In this document: positions 43,901 through 53,702 of the stretch, one piece after another
How the letters are laid out: every line of letters starts with the position of its first letter
Position numbering within the stretch: position 1 is the stretch's first letter
Assembly (NCBI GenBank): GCA_944323205.1
Contig: CALURO010000002.1
Span: forward strand, 186,001-250,000
Reading direction: 5' to 3'
Origin: an uncultured Mucispirillum sp.
Lineage (GTDB): Bacteria > Chrysiogenota > Deferribacteres > Deferribacterales > Mucispirillaceae
DNA: 64,000 bases
Notes under the pieces: generated by a model
What the model was told of the DNA's origin: nothing
The model's database searches: none
What the model saw: only the letters and a program-made list of their open reading frames with translations
Made by a program: the position numbers and the translations under genes

Positions 43901-44688
43901 ATAAAAATTTCACCTAAAATAATGATGATAATAAAGGTAAAAAATATACCAATCATTGCACTCATCATTCCTTGAATAAGGGCAGTTTGTGAGTTCTGCA
44001 TTTTTTGTGCTATATATATAGGGATAGATGCTGCGATAAACCCTATTAATACCGTTTTAAAAACAAAAGTTGCTACATCTGATAACGAGATAGTAGAAAC
44101 AATCTGGTTTAATACATAATCAAGCGAAGTATTTGACTGAAAGCTCAATAATGTATAGCCGCCAATAATAGCAAGGGTAGAAAAATATATGGAAAGCACA
44201 ACCATAGATACTACACTTGCAACTACACGGGGAAAATATAAATATATATAAGGGTCAATATTCATAGCTTCTAATGCTTTAATTTCCCTGTTAAATTTCA
44301 TCATACCCACATCAACAAGCAAAGTTGTAGATGTTCTTAATATAATAAGTATTCCGCTTACTAATGGTCCTGTAATTCTGATAATAACTGTAGTTAATAT
44401 TGGCCCAATATTTGGTGCAGCATCAAGGGCAATAAGCACTCTTGTAATGGTGCCAACTAAAGTCATTCCCAAAAGTAGAGCAGTAATAGTCATAATAATA
44501 ATAAGCTCAAAACCAGAAAAATATATTTGTTTTAATACAGCCGCCTGCACTGCTGGTGAATAAGAGTATTTACTAAAAATACCCTTTGATGAAACCTGCA
44601 GGCAGAAAAGGCTGTGGCCTTTAAAAAAACTGCCAACGGCTATAACATTTGAGCCTATTTTATATAATAATTTATACATACTAAACAT
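43897..44688 (-). CDS. mlaE: MlaE-like phospholipid transport permease
   Basis: I set the start at the ATG at 44688; a TTG at 44715 would extend it by nine Lys-rich residues. The product (~263 residues) has the MlaE/Ttg2B family features: an N-terminal region with SSKGIFSKYSYSP, then FELIIIMTITALLLGMTLV, PLVSGILIILRTSTTLLVDVGMMKFNREIKALEAMNIDPYIYLYFPRV (the conserved ALEAM-x-x-DP core) and three or four more helices. It forms the inner-membrane channel for MCE-linked lipid transport. Confidence 0.88.
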   Translation of the reverse strand: MFSMYKLLYKIGSNVIAVGSFFKGHSLFCLQVSSKGIFSKYSYSPAVQAAVLKQIYFSGFELIIIMTITALLLGMTLVGTITRVLIALDAAPNIGPILTTVIIRITGPLVSGILIILRTSTTLLVDVGMMKFNREIKALEAMNIDPYIYLYFPRVVASVVSMVVLSIYFSTLAIIGGYTLLSFQSNTSLDYVLNQIVSTISLSDVATFVFKTVLIGFIAASIPIYIAQKMQNSQTALIQGMMSAMIGIFFTFIIIIILGEIFI

Positions 44689-44822
44689 ACTACACTTTTT
44701 TTTGTTTAATATCAATATATTTTACCAGCTAATATTATTTTTATTTTTTAACTGTTTTAAGTTTATGTATTTTAATAATAAATCAGCAGCTGCATTTTTT
44801 AAAATATGTCTTGAAATACCTT

Positions 44823-45207
44823 CTGCTTCACCCCCCCCCATTTTTTTTAAAACACCTTATGTCACTCAGACGAGCGGTTTTTGCGAGGACTGCCGATTTC
44901 CCGAGCGAATAGTGAGGAATCAGAAATCGCACAGGCTTAGGACTTTTTATTATTGATAATAAGATTCTTCGCTGTAGCTCTGAATGACAAGGGTAGGATG
45001 CCCGCCCGCTTGCGTAAGCAACCAAACCGATTTACTCGGTGGTTGCGCCTAAATAAAAATTTCATGGACGAAATTTTTATTATTGATAATAAGATTCTTC
45101 GCCTACTATCGTAGGCTCTGAATGACAGTTAGTGCAATTATTTATATTTTTACATATATTATCAAGTAGTTATAGCATTTTTTAATAAAAAGATGGGGGT
45201 GAAGCAG
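44823..45207. repeat. Dispersed inverted-repeat element, copy 3, with internal insertion
   Basis: The left end is CTGCTTCA followed by C9 and ATTTTTTTT; the right end is ATGGGGGTGAAGCAG. Outer blocks are nearly identical to copy 2. The copy is ~110 bp longer because of an extra middle piece (about 44985-45080: AAGGGTAGGATGCCCGCCCG, ACTCGGTGGTTGCG), followed by a second AAGATTCTTCG-CTGAATGACA block. Its right end is 70 bases upstream of the PKD lipoprotein start. Confidence 0.85.
44831..44839 (+). repeat. C9 tract at left end of element copy 3
   Basis: Nine Cs (G9 on the other strand) lie inside the left terminal repeat, ~140 bases upstream of mlaE in the direction of its promoter region. Confidence 0.85.
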
Positions 45208-45276
45208 AAAAAATACTTGTCATATGTAATAAAATCTGTTAATATTATCATAATAATATATAATAGGAGAATTGTT

Positions 45277-48200
45277 ATGAGAAGATTTATTTATTTAATC
45301 ATGACACTGCTTGCAATACCTTTTGTGTTGATTAGTTGCGACGCAGTACAGAACGGGGGGGGGTAGACGCTCCAGTCGGTGATAATTCAGGTGGTAGTTC
45401 ACAGTCTGATAGAATAGTAGCTGAAATTATTGGCAATACAGCTAGCTTTTCTTTTAATGGTAAAGGGCTTGAAATGCCTGCTACTCCATCATATGAATGG
45501 AATTTTGGTGATTCAAGCGAAATCAGCACTATTTCAAACCCAACACATATTTATGCAAATACTGGTACTTATACTGTTGCAGTAACAGTAACGGGGCAAA
45601 CAAGCGAAGGCAAAGAGATAATACATAAAATTGATAGAGAAATTAGAATAACTGATATCTCTACTGAAGCATCTAATTCTTATCTTTATGCAGAAAAAAG
45701 CAAAAATAATCCATTACAATATTCATTTTACACACCTATGGTATTTTCAGGTGTTTCTTCAGACGATATTACATATAATTGGCAGCCTGATAATACAGTA
45801 GTAGAAGAAGATGGTACTACAAAAAGTAATGTATATGACCATACATATACAAAATATGGTAAACAATATACAGCACAAGTTATTGCAAAAACAGGAACAG
45901 GCTTAGAAAGTAAGGCTTCTGTTAATATAAATATTCCAAACCCGGAAATAGACCTTATATGCACTACACAAGGTTTATCTGTAACATGTTATCCAGAAAT
46001 AACTCTTGATGGCGAAAAAGTAGACATCCCAATGGATTTTGAATGGAATTGTGGTGATGATAATTATACAAAAACAAGTGGCACAGAGCCAAAAACATGT
46101 AAATATAAAGAGGAGGACAATAAAGAGCAGACTATCACAGTTACAGGTGAATCTGATAATATAGAAGGAAGTATTACAGGTGAAGAAACTGTTTATATAT
46201 CCAGTATATTAAATGTAGGGCAGGTTAAATGTAGTTTAGGCGATCAGTCTGACCATTTAAAATGGAATTGTAATATAAATACAACAGTTTCAAAAGAAGG
46301 AGAAACTGGCACACTTGAATACAGGTGGCATTTTGGCGAAAAAGATGGCACATGGACAAACTGGGAGTCAGCTCAACCGGGTGATTATCAAAAATCACAT
46401 GTATATTCAAAATATAGAAATGATAACAGCCCAGAGTATGATGTGCAGGTAGAAGTGCGATATAAAGCTGATGCTGGCACAGTAGCTGCACAGACAGCAG
46501 AAACAGCTAATACAAACGAATATTCAGAACAAGGTGCATCTTCTACAAAAATCCGTATTGACGCACCTGTTGTGACAATAAAAAATGAACCTGCAAGTAA
46601 TAATAACTTTGAAAGAACCTTTACAGCTGTATTTGATTATATGCCAAAAGGTAATGTAAAATATATTTGGAATTTTGGTGATGGCAGTACAAAAGAAGGT
46701 GATAAAAATATTTCACATACTTATTCAAGTAATGGTAAGTACCATGTTTCAGTAAGTGTTGAGTCTGATGAAACTCAAAAAGTATTCCCAACTGGCTTTA
46801 TAAAAACTGCTACATTGGATTTAAATATTAATGAAAGCTTAAATGTACCAAGTGGCGACAATGCTATCATAAAAACTCAAGATAAAGATAACCCTTTAAA
46901 ATGGACTTTTAAAATAGAAAATGTATCATCTTCTACTGGTAATATAGTATATCAATGGAAAAAAGATAATGTTAATCTTGAAGGTGAGAATAAGCAAGAG
47001 CTGGAAGTAGAGTTTGAGAAGTTTGGTAAGTCATATTCTATATCTGTAGATGTATCTATTGAGGGCACTGATATTAAAGAAACAGTATCTACTATTGTAA
47101 CAATAGATAGACCAGTTGTAGAAATTATTGTTCCAAGTACAATAGTAACAGAAAAAGATGCTGTATTTACTAGCACTGTTAAATATGAAAAATTTAATTT
47201 AGATGTAAAAAGTATGCTTGAAAATACAAAATATAGGTGGAATGTTGATAATGATCCAAAAACGATTAGCGAAGATAAAGTTACTAAAAATTGGAGGCAA
47301 GCTAACAATGGTAAAAAAGCTAATCTTACTGTTACTGCCAGCAATGTAGAAGGTGAAATGAAAGCACAAGAGAGAACTTTTAATGTGCTACCTGCACAAG
47401 AATTTGGTAGCGTTGAAATGATATGTGATAATAATGGTTTATCAAACTATGATACTATCCGTTGGGAATGCACAGGAACGGCTTTAGATGAAAAAGGCGA
47501 ACCAATGAAAGTTGATGCTGGAAGATATCGTTATGAATGGTGGGTAGATCCAGCTGTCAGTGATACAGCAGAAACTAAAAAAATAACAAATAATGGTGAA
47601 AAAGCTATACTTATTTTGGAGTGGCCTGAAGATAACAAAGCAAATAAAACAGCTACTAAAAAATATACAATTAAAGTTAATGTTTTTGATACAATAAATG
47701 AAACAAGAGTTGTTAATGCTCAAGAATATCCAGTAACAGTTGAAAGAAACATAACTTATACAGGTAGAGTACGCAATAGTGATGGAAAAGGCGAAAATAT
47801 TAAAAATATTATTAATATAAGTGGTCTTCAAGGTCCTGAAGGTGCAACATATAAATGGGTATATAAGTTGCAAACTAGTCATGGTACTCAACAGGTAAAT
47901 GTAGATAATACAAATATAACTGGAAGGGAAATCACAGAGATTAATTTAGAAAGTCAAGTAAATCAAATAGGCTTTGTAGGTAAAATAACTGGGAATCCAT
48001 TTAATGGAGGGAATGGTATAGGTCTTTATATACCTAAAGGTGATAAATTATCAAGAGACATGCGACTGTATGGTGTGGCAGATGATAACCAATTCTTTGG
48101 ACCGTCAATTACTTGGTGTTCAGGTAGCAGTATTATGCATGCAACTCCATATGAAAACGAAGCAAATACTCAAAACACAGGTATGCAATGGGGACAAGAT

Positions 48201-48581
48201 AGTAGAGGAAGTAAAAAGAACAGTAATTTTATATACTTATGGCAAAAACAAAATGGTAATATAACTACAACTTCAAAAGTATCAAAAGATAGTGGCACAT
48301 TTGCAAAAATTACAGTTCTTAACAGTAATGCAAAATCATTGGATTCTGCAGGTCTATTTGTACGAAATAACTTAAAAACTATTAGAAATACAATTGAAAT
48401 AAGCACTGATGGGAATGTCTCTGTTGGTGAAGGTTTAGCATTTTATTTTGATAAAAATTATGGACAAAAAGAGCGAGGAACACTTGATGTAAAACTAGAA
48501 GTAAAAGATACATCTAATACTGGTAGTGGATCTTGGCATGTTTATGGAAAATGTCCTACATCTTATAAGACACTATATTAG
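45277..48581 (+). CDS. PKD-domain surface lipoprotein, frame broken at a G9 tract (phase OFF)
   Basis: AGGAGA precedes the ATG at 45277. It encodes a lipoprotein signal (LLAIPFVLISC, lipobox Cys21) and then Gln-Asn and the G9 run, where this frame stops (TAG 45364). From the run onward the +1 frame stays open to 48581 for ~1070 codons. Adding one G (or losing two) joins signal and body as ...NGGGVDAPVG. The body has several PKD-type blocks with YEWNFGDSSE, YRWHFGEKDG, YIWNFGDGSTKEG-HTYSSNGKYHVSV and related sandwiches, then a distinct ~200-residue C-terminal domain. Likely a surface adhesin-like protein. A TTG at 45336 could start the body frame but would lose the signal. Confidence 0.8.
45355..45363 (+). 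repeat. Homopolymer G9 contingency tract in the PKD lipoprotein gene
   Basis: Nine Gs lie directly after the signal peptide. At nine the reading frame terminates; at ten or seven it continues to full length. Confidence 0.92.
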
Positions 48582-48626
48582 ACATTATTTATAATAGATT
48601 GCTAACCAATAAAGTAATAACTAATT

Positions 48627-48676
48627 AGCCCTTCCCTAAAAGCGAGAATAAGTCTTACTGGGGAAGGGCTTTTTAT
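48627..48676 (+). terminator. Rho-independent terminator after the PKD gene
   Basis: AGCCCTTCCC (48627-48636) pairs with GGGAAGGGCT (48661-48670), with a 24-base loop and a following T run. The rest of the gap to 48900 is AT-rich with nothing evident. Confidence 0.85.
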
Positions 48677-48903
48677 ATTTTAAATTATTTGTTACGATTA
48701 AAATATGGTATATTAAATATGTATAAATAAAATCACTGGTGTGTTTATAAATTCTGTTATTCATAGAGCAGGATATGGAAGATATAATCATAGAAAACTA
48801 AATTTACAGACTTTTTTTCACAGGCTCTCATATTATTTCCAATACCAAGCATTATTTATGCAAGAGTTTTTTCAAGTGTCATATTTTTGCTAGATATTAG
48901 CTA

Positions 48904-49107
48904 GGGGTACCCCACTTTTTTATTAAAAATGCTATAACTACTTGATAATATATGTAAAAATATAAATAATTGTAATAACTGTCATTCAGAGCCTACGATA
49001 GTAGGCGAAGAATCTTATAATGTTCTAGTTAGTAAAAAGTATAGACTCTTCGGCTCCGTCTCTGAGTAACATAAGGTGTTTCAAAAAAATGGGGGGGGGT
49101 GAAGCAG
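48904..49107. repeat. Dispersed inverted-repeat element, copy 4 (inverted, shortened)
   Basis: Read on the other strand it matches copy 2: TATTAAAAATGCTATAACTA, TTGATAATATATG, ACTGTCATTCAGAGCC, AGGCGAAGAATCTTATAATG and ACATAAGGTGTTTC, ending ATGGGGGGGGGTGAAGCAG. The AGAAATCGCACAGG block is missing. The left end is GGGGTACCCCAC. It lies directly upstream of the PFOR promoter. Confidence 0.82.
49091..49099 (+). repeat. G9 tract at right end of element copy 4, upstream of PFOR promoter
   Basis: Nine Gs lie 79 bases upstream of the PFOR -35 hexamer. This is outside the core promoter, so any effect on transcription would be indirect. Confidence 0.88.
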
Positions 49108-49178
49108 GGAAATACCTTTGCTTGACTAGAATATTCTTATATGGTAGTCTAGCAATATTCAAACATAAACTTTTTTGT

Positions 49179-49207
49179 TTGACTTAGAAATTTTTTATTA
49201 GTAAAAT
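49179..49207 (+). promoter_or_regulatory. Promoter of the PFOR gene
   Basis: TTGACT (49179-49184), 17 bases, TAAAAT (49202-49207), ~50 bases before the start codon. A near-consensus sigma-70-type pair. Confidence 0.75.
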
Positions 49208-49258
49208 AGAACATAAAAATAAATTGTGCTAAAATTGCATATTTTAAGTGGAGGAAGC

Positions 49259-52200
49259 ATGGCACGCAAAAAAACTATTATGGATGGTAATATGGCAGCA
49301 GCCCATGTGGCTCATGCTGTAAATGAGGTAATAGCTATTTATCCTATTACACCATCATCAGTTATGGGTGAAATATCTGATGAAAAAAGTGCAAAAGGTC
49401 AGGTGAATATATGGGGTTCAGTCCCACATGTAGTTGAGCTGCAGTCTGAAGGCGGTGCAGCAGGTACTGTACATGGTTCATTAACTGCTGGTGCTTTAAC
49501 TACTACTTTTACAGCTTCTCAAGGTCTCTTATTAATGATACCTAATATGTATAAAATAGCAGGGGAACTTACTCCTACGGTTTTCCATGTAAGTGCAAGG
49601 GCATTAGCTGCACAGGGGCTTTCTATTTTTGGCGACCATTCTGATGTTATGGCATGTCGTGCATGTGGCTGGGCTATGCTTGCTTCTAATAATCCACAGG
49701 AAGTTATGGATATGGCATTAATCTCTCAGGCAGTATCTCTTAAAAGCCGTATTCCATTTCTGCATTTTTTTGATGGATTTAGAACATCACATGAGCTTTC
49801 TGTTGTGGAAGAATTAACTTTTGATGATATGCATCATATGATTGATGATGAGCTTGTAAGAGAGCATAGAAAAAGAAGTCTCACACCAGATAGCCCAACA
49901 ATTAAAGGCACTTCCCAAAACCCTGATGTATATTTTCAAGGCAGAGAAACTGTTAATCAATATATGGATAATGTTGGTGCTGTTATGCAGAGCGAAATGG
50001 ATAAATTTGCGGCATTAACTGGCAGGCAGTATCATTTAGTTGATTATTATGGTGCGAGTGATGCTAAAAGTGTTATTGTTGCTATGGGCTCAGCATGTGA
50101 TGTAATAGAAGAAACTATTGACTATCTTAATGCCAATGGTGAAAAACTTGGTGTTATAAAAATTCACTTATTTCAGCCATTTCCAGTAAAAGCATTTGTA
50201 GATGCACTGCCTGAAACTGTAGAAAATATTGCAGTGCTTGATAGAACAAAAGAGCCGGGAGCAGTTGGTGAGCCGTTATATTTAGCAGTTCGCACAGCAA
50301 TAGGCGAAGCAATGGCTGCTAAAATCACTTATTTAAAAAAATATCCACGAGTACTTGGCGGCAGATTTGGTCTTGGCTCAAAAGATTTTACACCTGCTAT
50401 GGTAAAGTCAGTTTATGAAAATGCAGCATCAGATAATCCAGTTTTTGGTTTTACTGTTGGTATAGAAGATGATGTTACTCATAAATCATTAAAATTTGAT
50501 GCTTCATGGCTTATTCCTTCAAAAAGTTATAATGCTATGTTTTATGGACTGGGCTCTGACGGCACTGTTGGTGCAAATAAAAATACTGCAAAAATTATTT
50601 TTGCAGAAACTGGCAAAAATTCTCAGGCATATTTTGTATATGATTCTAAAAAAGCAGGCTCTATGACTACAAGCCATGTTCGTTTTGGTGCAGAACAGAT
50701 AAAAAGCTCATATCTTATTCAAGAAGCAGATTTTATTGGCTGCCATAATTTCAGCTTTTTAGAAAGGTATGATTTACTTTCTCCATTAAAACACGGTGGC
50801 GTATTTCTTTTAAACAGTCAATATAATAAAGATGAAGTATGGAATAAACTGCCATCGCTTGTTCAAAAAGAAATTAGAGAAAAAGAAGCTGAATTTTATG
50901 TGGTTGATGCTGTTAAAATAGCACAGGAATTAGGACTAGGCTCTCGTATAAATGTAATCTTACAGGCTGCTTTCTTTGCTATATCTAATATTATAGAAAA
51001 AGATAAGGCACTTAATGCAATTAAAGGTGCAATACAAAAAACTTATGGTAAATACGGCGAAGAAACTGTTGCAAAAAATAATGCTGCAGCAGATGCAGGC
51101 TTTGAAAAACTTTACAAAGTAGATTATTCTTCATTAAAAGATGAAAGTGCACTGCATACATTAATTAACGGCTGCTTAACAGATAAAAAAGCAGGCAGCT
51201 TTGTAAAAGAAGTGACAAGCGTATTAGTTGCAGGGGAAGGGGATAAAATCAAAGTATCTCAAATGCCTGTTGACGGTACATGGCCTACTGGCACTGCAAG
51301 ATTTGAAAAAAGAAATATTGCAGTAAATATTCCTGTATGGGACCCAGCTGTATGTATTCAGTGTGGAATATGTTCTTTTGTATGCCCACATTCTGCAATC
51401 CGTATGAAATATTATGATAAAGAGTATCTTAAAAATGCTCCTGAAACTTTTAAATATGCAGATGCAAAAGGTAAAGAGTTTGCAGGCTATGCAGCAACTA
51501 TTCAAGTTGCACCAGAAGACTGCACAGGTTGTAATGCCTGTGTTATAGACTGTCCTGCAGTTAATAAAGCTAATCCTGAAAGAAAAGCTATTAATATGGA
51601 GCCTCAAATACCGTTAAGAGCTCAGGAAGTAGAAAATTTTGAATTTTTTGAATCTATCCCAGAACTTGCTGTTGAAAAATATAATAAATCAACAATTAAA
51701 GGCAGTCAGTTAGCTCCGCATTTCTTTGAATTTTCTGGTGCTTGTGCAGGCTGTGGGGAAACACCTTATATTAAACTTTTAACTCAGCTTTTTGGTGACA
51801 GGCTTTTAATGGCAAATGCAACAGGCTGTTCATCAATTTATGGCGGCAACCTGCCTACAACTCCATACTGCACCCGTAGCGACGGTAAAGGGCCTGCATG
51901 GAGTAACTCATTATTTGAAGATAATGCTGAGTTTGGGTTTGGTATGCGTTTAGCTGTTGATTATTTTAAAGGTAAGGCAGTAGATTATTTAAATGCAAAT
52001 AAAAATATTGCTGATGCAGCACTTATTGATGATATACTTGCAAATACAGATACTCATAACCAGGAAGAAGTAGAGAGGCAGCGTACTAGAGTAGCAAAAT
52101 TAAAAGATGCAGTAAAATCATCAAATATTGCAGATAAAGATGACTTTTTAAGCATTGCTGATTATTTAACACCAAAATCAGTGTGGATATTAGGTGGTGA

Positions 52201-52831
52201 CGGCTGGGCTTATGATATAGGTTACGGCGGCTTAGACCATGTGCTTGCAAGTGGTGAAAATATTAATGTGCTGGTGCTTGATACAGAAGTATATTCAAAT
52301 ACTGGTGGTCAGGCGTCAAAAGCTACACCACTTGGTGCTTCTGCAAAATTTGCTACAAGTGGAAAAGTGAGAGAGAAAAAAGATTTAGCAATGATATCTA
52401 TGACTTATGGCAGTATATATGTTGCAAAAGTTTCTCTGTCAAACCCTGCTCAGTGTATTAAAGCATTTATTGAAGCAGAGCGTTATAATGGACCGTCTAT
52501 TATTATAGCTTATGCACACTGTATTGCTCAGGGTATTGATATGACAAAAGGTTCATCAGAGCAGAAAAAGGCAATAAATGCAGGTTACTGGACACTGCTT
52601 AGATTTAATCCTGAATTAATGGAAGAAGGCAAAAGCCCGCTTATTATTGACAGTAAAGAGCCGGGAGATGACTTAGCAGGATTTATGGACGGAGAAAACA
52701 GGTTCCGATTAACTAAAAAAGCTAATCCAGAAAAATATAAAAAACTTGTAGATATGGCATCAACAAAACTTAACCGCAGAAATAGAATACTGCATATTAT
52801 GGCTGAACATTTAGCTGATAATAAAGAATAA
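49259..52831 (+). CDS. nifJ: Pyruvate:ferredoxin (flavodoxin) oxidoreductase, fused single-chain form
   Basis: GGAGG sets the ATG at 49259 (1190 residues, as usual for homodimeric PFOR). The domain order is: N-terminal pyruvate-binding domain with YPITPSSVMGE; domain II (VIVAMGSACDVIEE, FPVKAF); domain III; a two-cluster ferredoxin domain (CIQCGICSFVCPHSAIR and CTGCNACVIDCP); then the TPP domain with proximal cluster CAGCGETPY, ATGCSSIYGG and GGDGWAYDIGYGGLDHVL. It oxidises pyruvate to acetyl-CoA and CO2 and reduces ferredoxin or flavodoxin in the cytoplasm. Single gene with its own promoter and terminator. Confidence 0.97.
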   Translation: MARKKTIMDGNMAAAHVAHAVNEVIAIYPITPSSVMGEISDEKSAKGQVNIWGSVPHVVELQSEGGAAGTVHGSLTAGALTTTFTASQGLLLMIPNMYKIAGELTPTVFHVSARALAAQGLSIFGDHSDVMACRACGWAMLASNNPQEVMDMALISQAVSLKSRIPFLHFFDGFRTSHELSVVEELTFDDMHHMIDDELVREHRKRSLTPDSPTIKGTSQNPDVYFQGRETVNQYMDNVGAVMQSEMDKFAALTGRQYHLVDYYGASDAKSVIVAMGSACDVIEETIDYLNANGEKLGVIKIHLFQPFPVKAFVDALPETVENIAVLDRTKEPGAVGEPLYLAVRTAIGEAMAAKITYLKKYPRVLGGRFGLGSKDFTPAMVKSVYENAASDNPVFGFTVGIEDDVTHKSLKFDASWLIPSKSYNAMFYGLGSDGTVGANKNTAKIIFAETGKNSQAYFVYDSKKAGSMTTSHVRFGAEQIKSSYLIQEADFIGCHNFSFLERYDLLSPLKHGGVFLLNSQYNKDEVWNKLPSLVQKEIREKEAEFYVVDAVKIAQELGLGSRINVILQAAFFAISNIIEKDKALNAIKGAIQKTYGKYGEETVAKNNAAADAGFEKLYKVDYSSLKDESALHTLINGCLTDKKAGSFVKEVTSVLVAGEGDKIKVSQMPVDGTWPTGTARFEKRNIAVNIPVWDPAVCIQCGICSFVCPHSAIRMKYYDKEYLKNAPETFKYADAKGKEFAGYAATIQVAPEDCTGCNACVIDCPAVNKANPERKAINMEPQIPLRAQEVENFEFFESIPELAVEKYNKSTIKGSQLAPHFFEFSGACAGCGETPYIKLLTQLFGDRLLMANATGCSSIYGGNLPTTPYCTRSDGKGPAWSNSLFEDNAEFGFGMRLAVDYFKGKAVDYLNANKNIADAALIDDILANTDTHNQEEVERQRTRVAKLKDAVKSSNIADKDDFLSIADYLTPKSVWILGGDGWAYDIGYGGLDHVLASGENINVLVLDTEVYSNTGGQASKATPLGASAKFATSGKVREKKDLAMISMTYGSIYVAKVSLSNPAQCIKAFIEAERYNGPSIIIAYAHCIAQGIDMTKGSSEQKKAINAGYWTLLRFNPELMEEGKSPLIIDSKEPGDDLAGFMDGENRFRLTKKANPEKYKKLVDMASTKLNRRNRILHIMAEHLADNKE

Positions 52832-52836
52832 TATAG

Positions 52837-52866
52837 AAAGGAGTGTAGAAATGCACTCCTTTTTTT
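52837..52866. terminator. Terminator after PFOR
   Basis: AAAGGAGTG (52837-52845) pairs with CACTCCTTT (52854-52862), followed by a T run. It also overlaps the 3' end of the convergent small membrane protein gene. Confidence 0.9.
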
Positions 52867-53161
52867 AATTATCCCTGTTTAATTTCCTGTATAATCTTTC
52901 AAGAAATTTCTCTTTTTTACTGCTCTTAGCAGGTTTATCGGAGAGTCCGGGAACAAATATATCTGTTTTATGCTGGTCTTCTATAAGAAAATTATCTATC
53001 TCTGAGCGTTTTCTGTAGTATTCTTTTCTAACATAGATGAAAAAGAAAACAAGTCCAATAATTATACCTATCAGCAAAAATATGCCAAATATTATATTAC
53101 CAGCACTTAAATGTTCTTCTACTGCCTGCTGGATACTTGTAATAAATTCTTCGTAACTCAT
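52865..53161 (-). CDS. Small single-span membrane protein, unknown
   Basis: AGGGG eight bases ahead supports the ATG at 53161; a GTG at 53170 is possible. The 98-residue product has an N-terminal acidic/Gln helix, one membrane helix (IIFGIFLLIGIIIGLVFFFIYV) followed by positive residues (RKEYYRKR, so the C-terminus is cytoplasmic), then a basic tail (KSSKKEKFLERLYRKLNR). No family recognised. It lies between PFOR and a repeat-filled gap. Confidence 0.65.
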   Translation of the reverse strand: MSYEEFITSIQQAVEEHLSAGNIIFGIFLLIGIIIGLVFFFIYVRKEYYRKRSEIDNFLIEDQHKTDIFVPGLSDKPAKSSKKEKFLERLYRKLNRDN

Positions 53162-53244
53162 ACTAGACACCCCTGCAATTTTATTAACCTATCGGCATAT
53201 TTTTAAAAAAAATAATGTTTTTTATTCTATTTAAACTTTTATTT

Positions 53245-53612
53245 TCAAATTCTTTCCAGCTACGGACTTTTGATTCCTTCCTATTCGGTCGGAAAGTCCT
53301 TGCGTCGCAAAAGACGCTCCCCGTGAATTTGAAAAACTACGCATTTGCGGAATAAGTTCCAGCTACGCATTTCTATTTCCTCCTTATTCAGTCGGGAAAT
53401 GCTTGCGTCGCTTTGCTCCCCTGAGCCTACCTTGTCATTCAGAGCGATAGCGAAGAATCTTATAATGTTCTAGCTAGTAAAAATTATAGATTCTTCGGCT
53501 CCGTTTGATAGCCTGTGCGATTTCTGATTCCTCACTATTCGCTCGGGAAAATCTCACCTCGCAAAAAACTCTCGTCTGAGTAACATAGGGTGTTGTAAAA
53601 AATGGGGTATCA
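53245..53612. repeat. Composite repeat region: two short-repeat units plus truncated element copy 5
   Basis: 53250-53420 holds two related units, CTTCCTATTCGGTCGGAAAG and CCTCCTTATTCAGTCGGGAA, each followed by TGCTTGCGTCGC-type sequence. The second recurs inverted at 11568-11587. From ~53430 to 53612 there is an element copy (GTCATTCAGAGCGATAGCGA, AATCTTATAATGTTCTAGC, CTGTGCGATTTCTGATTCC, GTCTGAGTAACATAGGGTG) ending AAAAAATGGGGTATCACC. The G run is only four and the left terminus is missing. Nothing coding in 53171-53702. Confidence 0.7.
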
Positions 53613-53702
53613 CCAGCGATAGATTTTTAATTGATTTCATATAATAAATATGATTTAATAAAACGATTAAAATAGTGTTTAAGTATTGCGTGAGGATATA
53701 TT

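Noticed and set aside
44828..45025. Reverse-strand 65-codon ORF in repeat copy 3
   Set aside because: It is made entirely of the dispersed repeat, lacks a binding site and is not shared in length by the other copies.
45336..45360. TTG at 45336 as the true start of the PKD gene
   Set aside because: It has no binding site, gives an unexported Arg-rich N-terminus, and ignores a perfect lipoprotein signal with a strong binding site in the adjoining frame.
51224..51607. 127-codon reverse ORF inside PFOR
   Set aside because: Shadow of the Cys-rich ferredoxin domain in the antisense frame; no start signals.
52801..53170. Small membrane protein as part of PFOR operon
   Set aside because: It is on the opposite strand, convergent, with a shared terminator between them.
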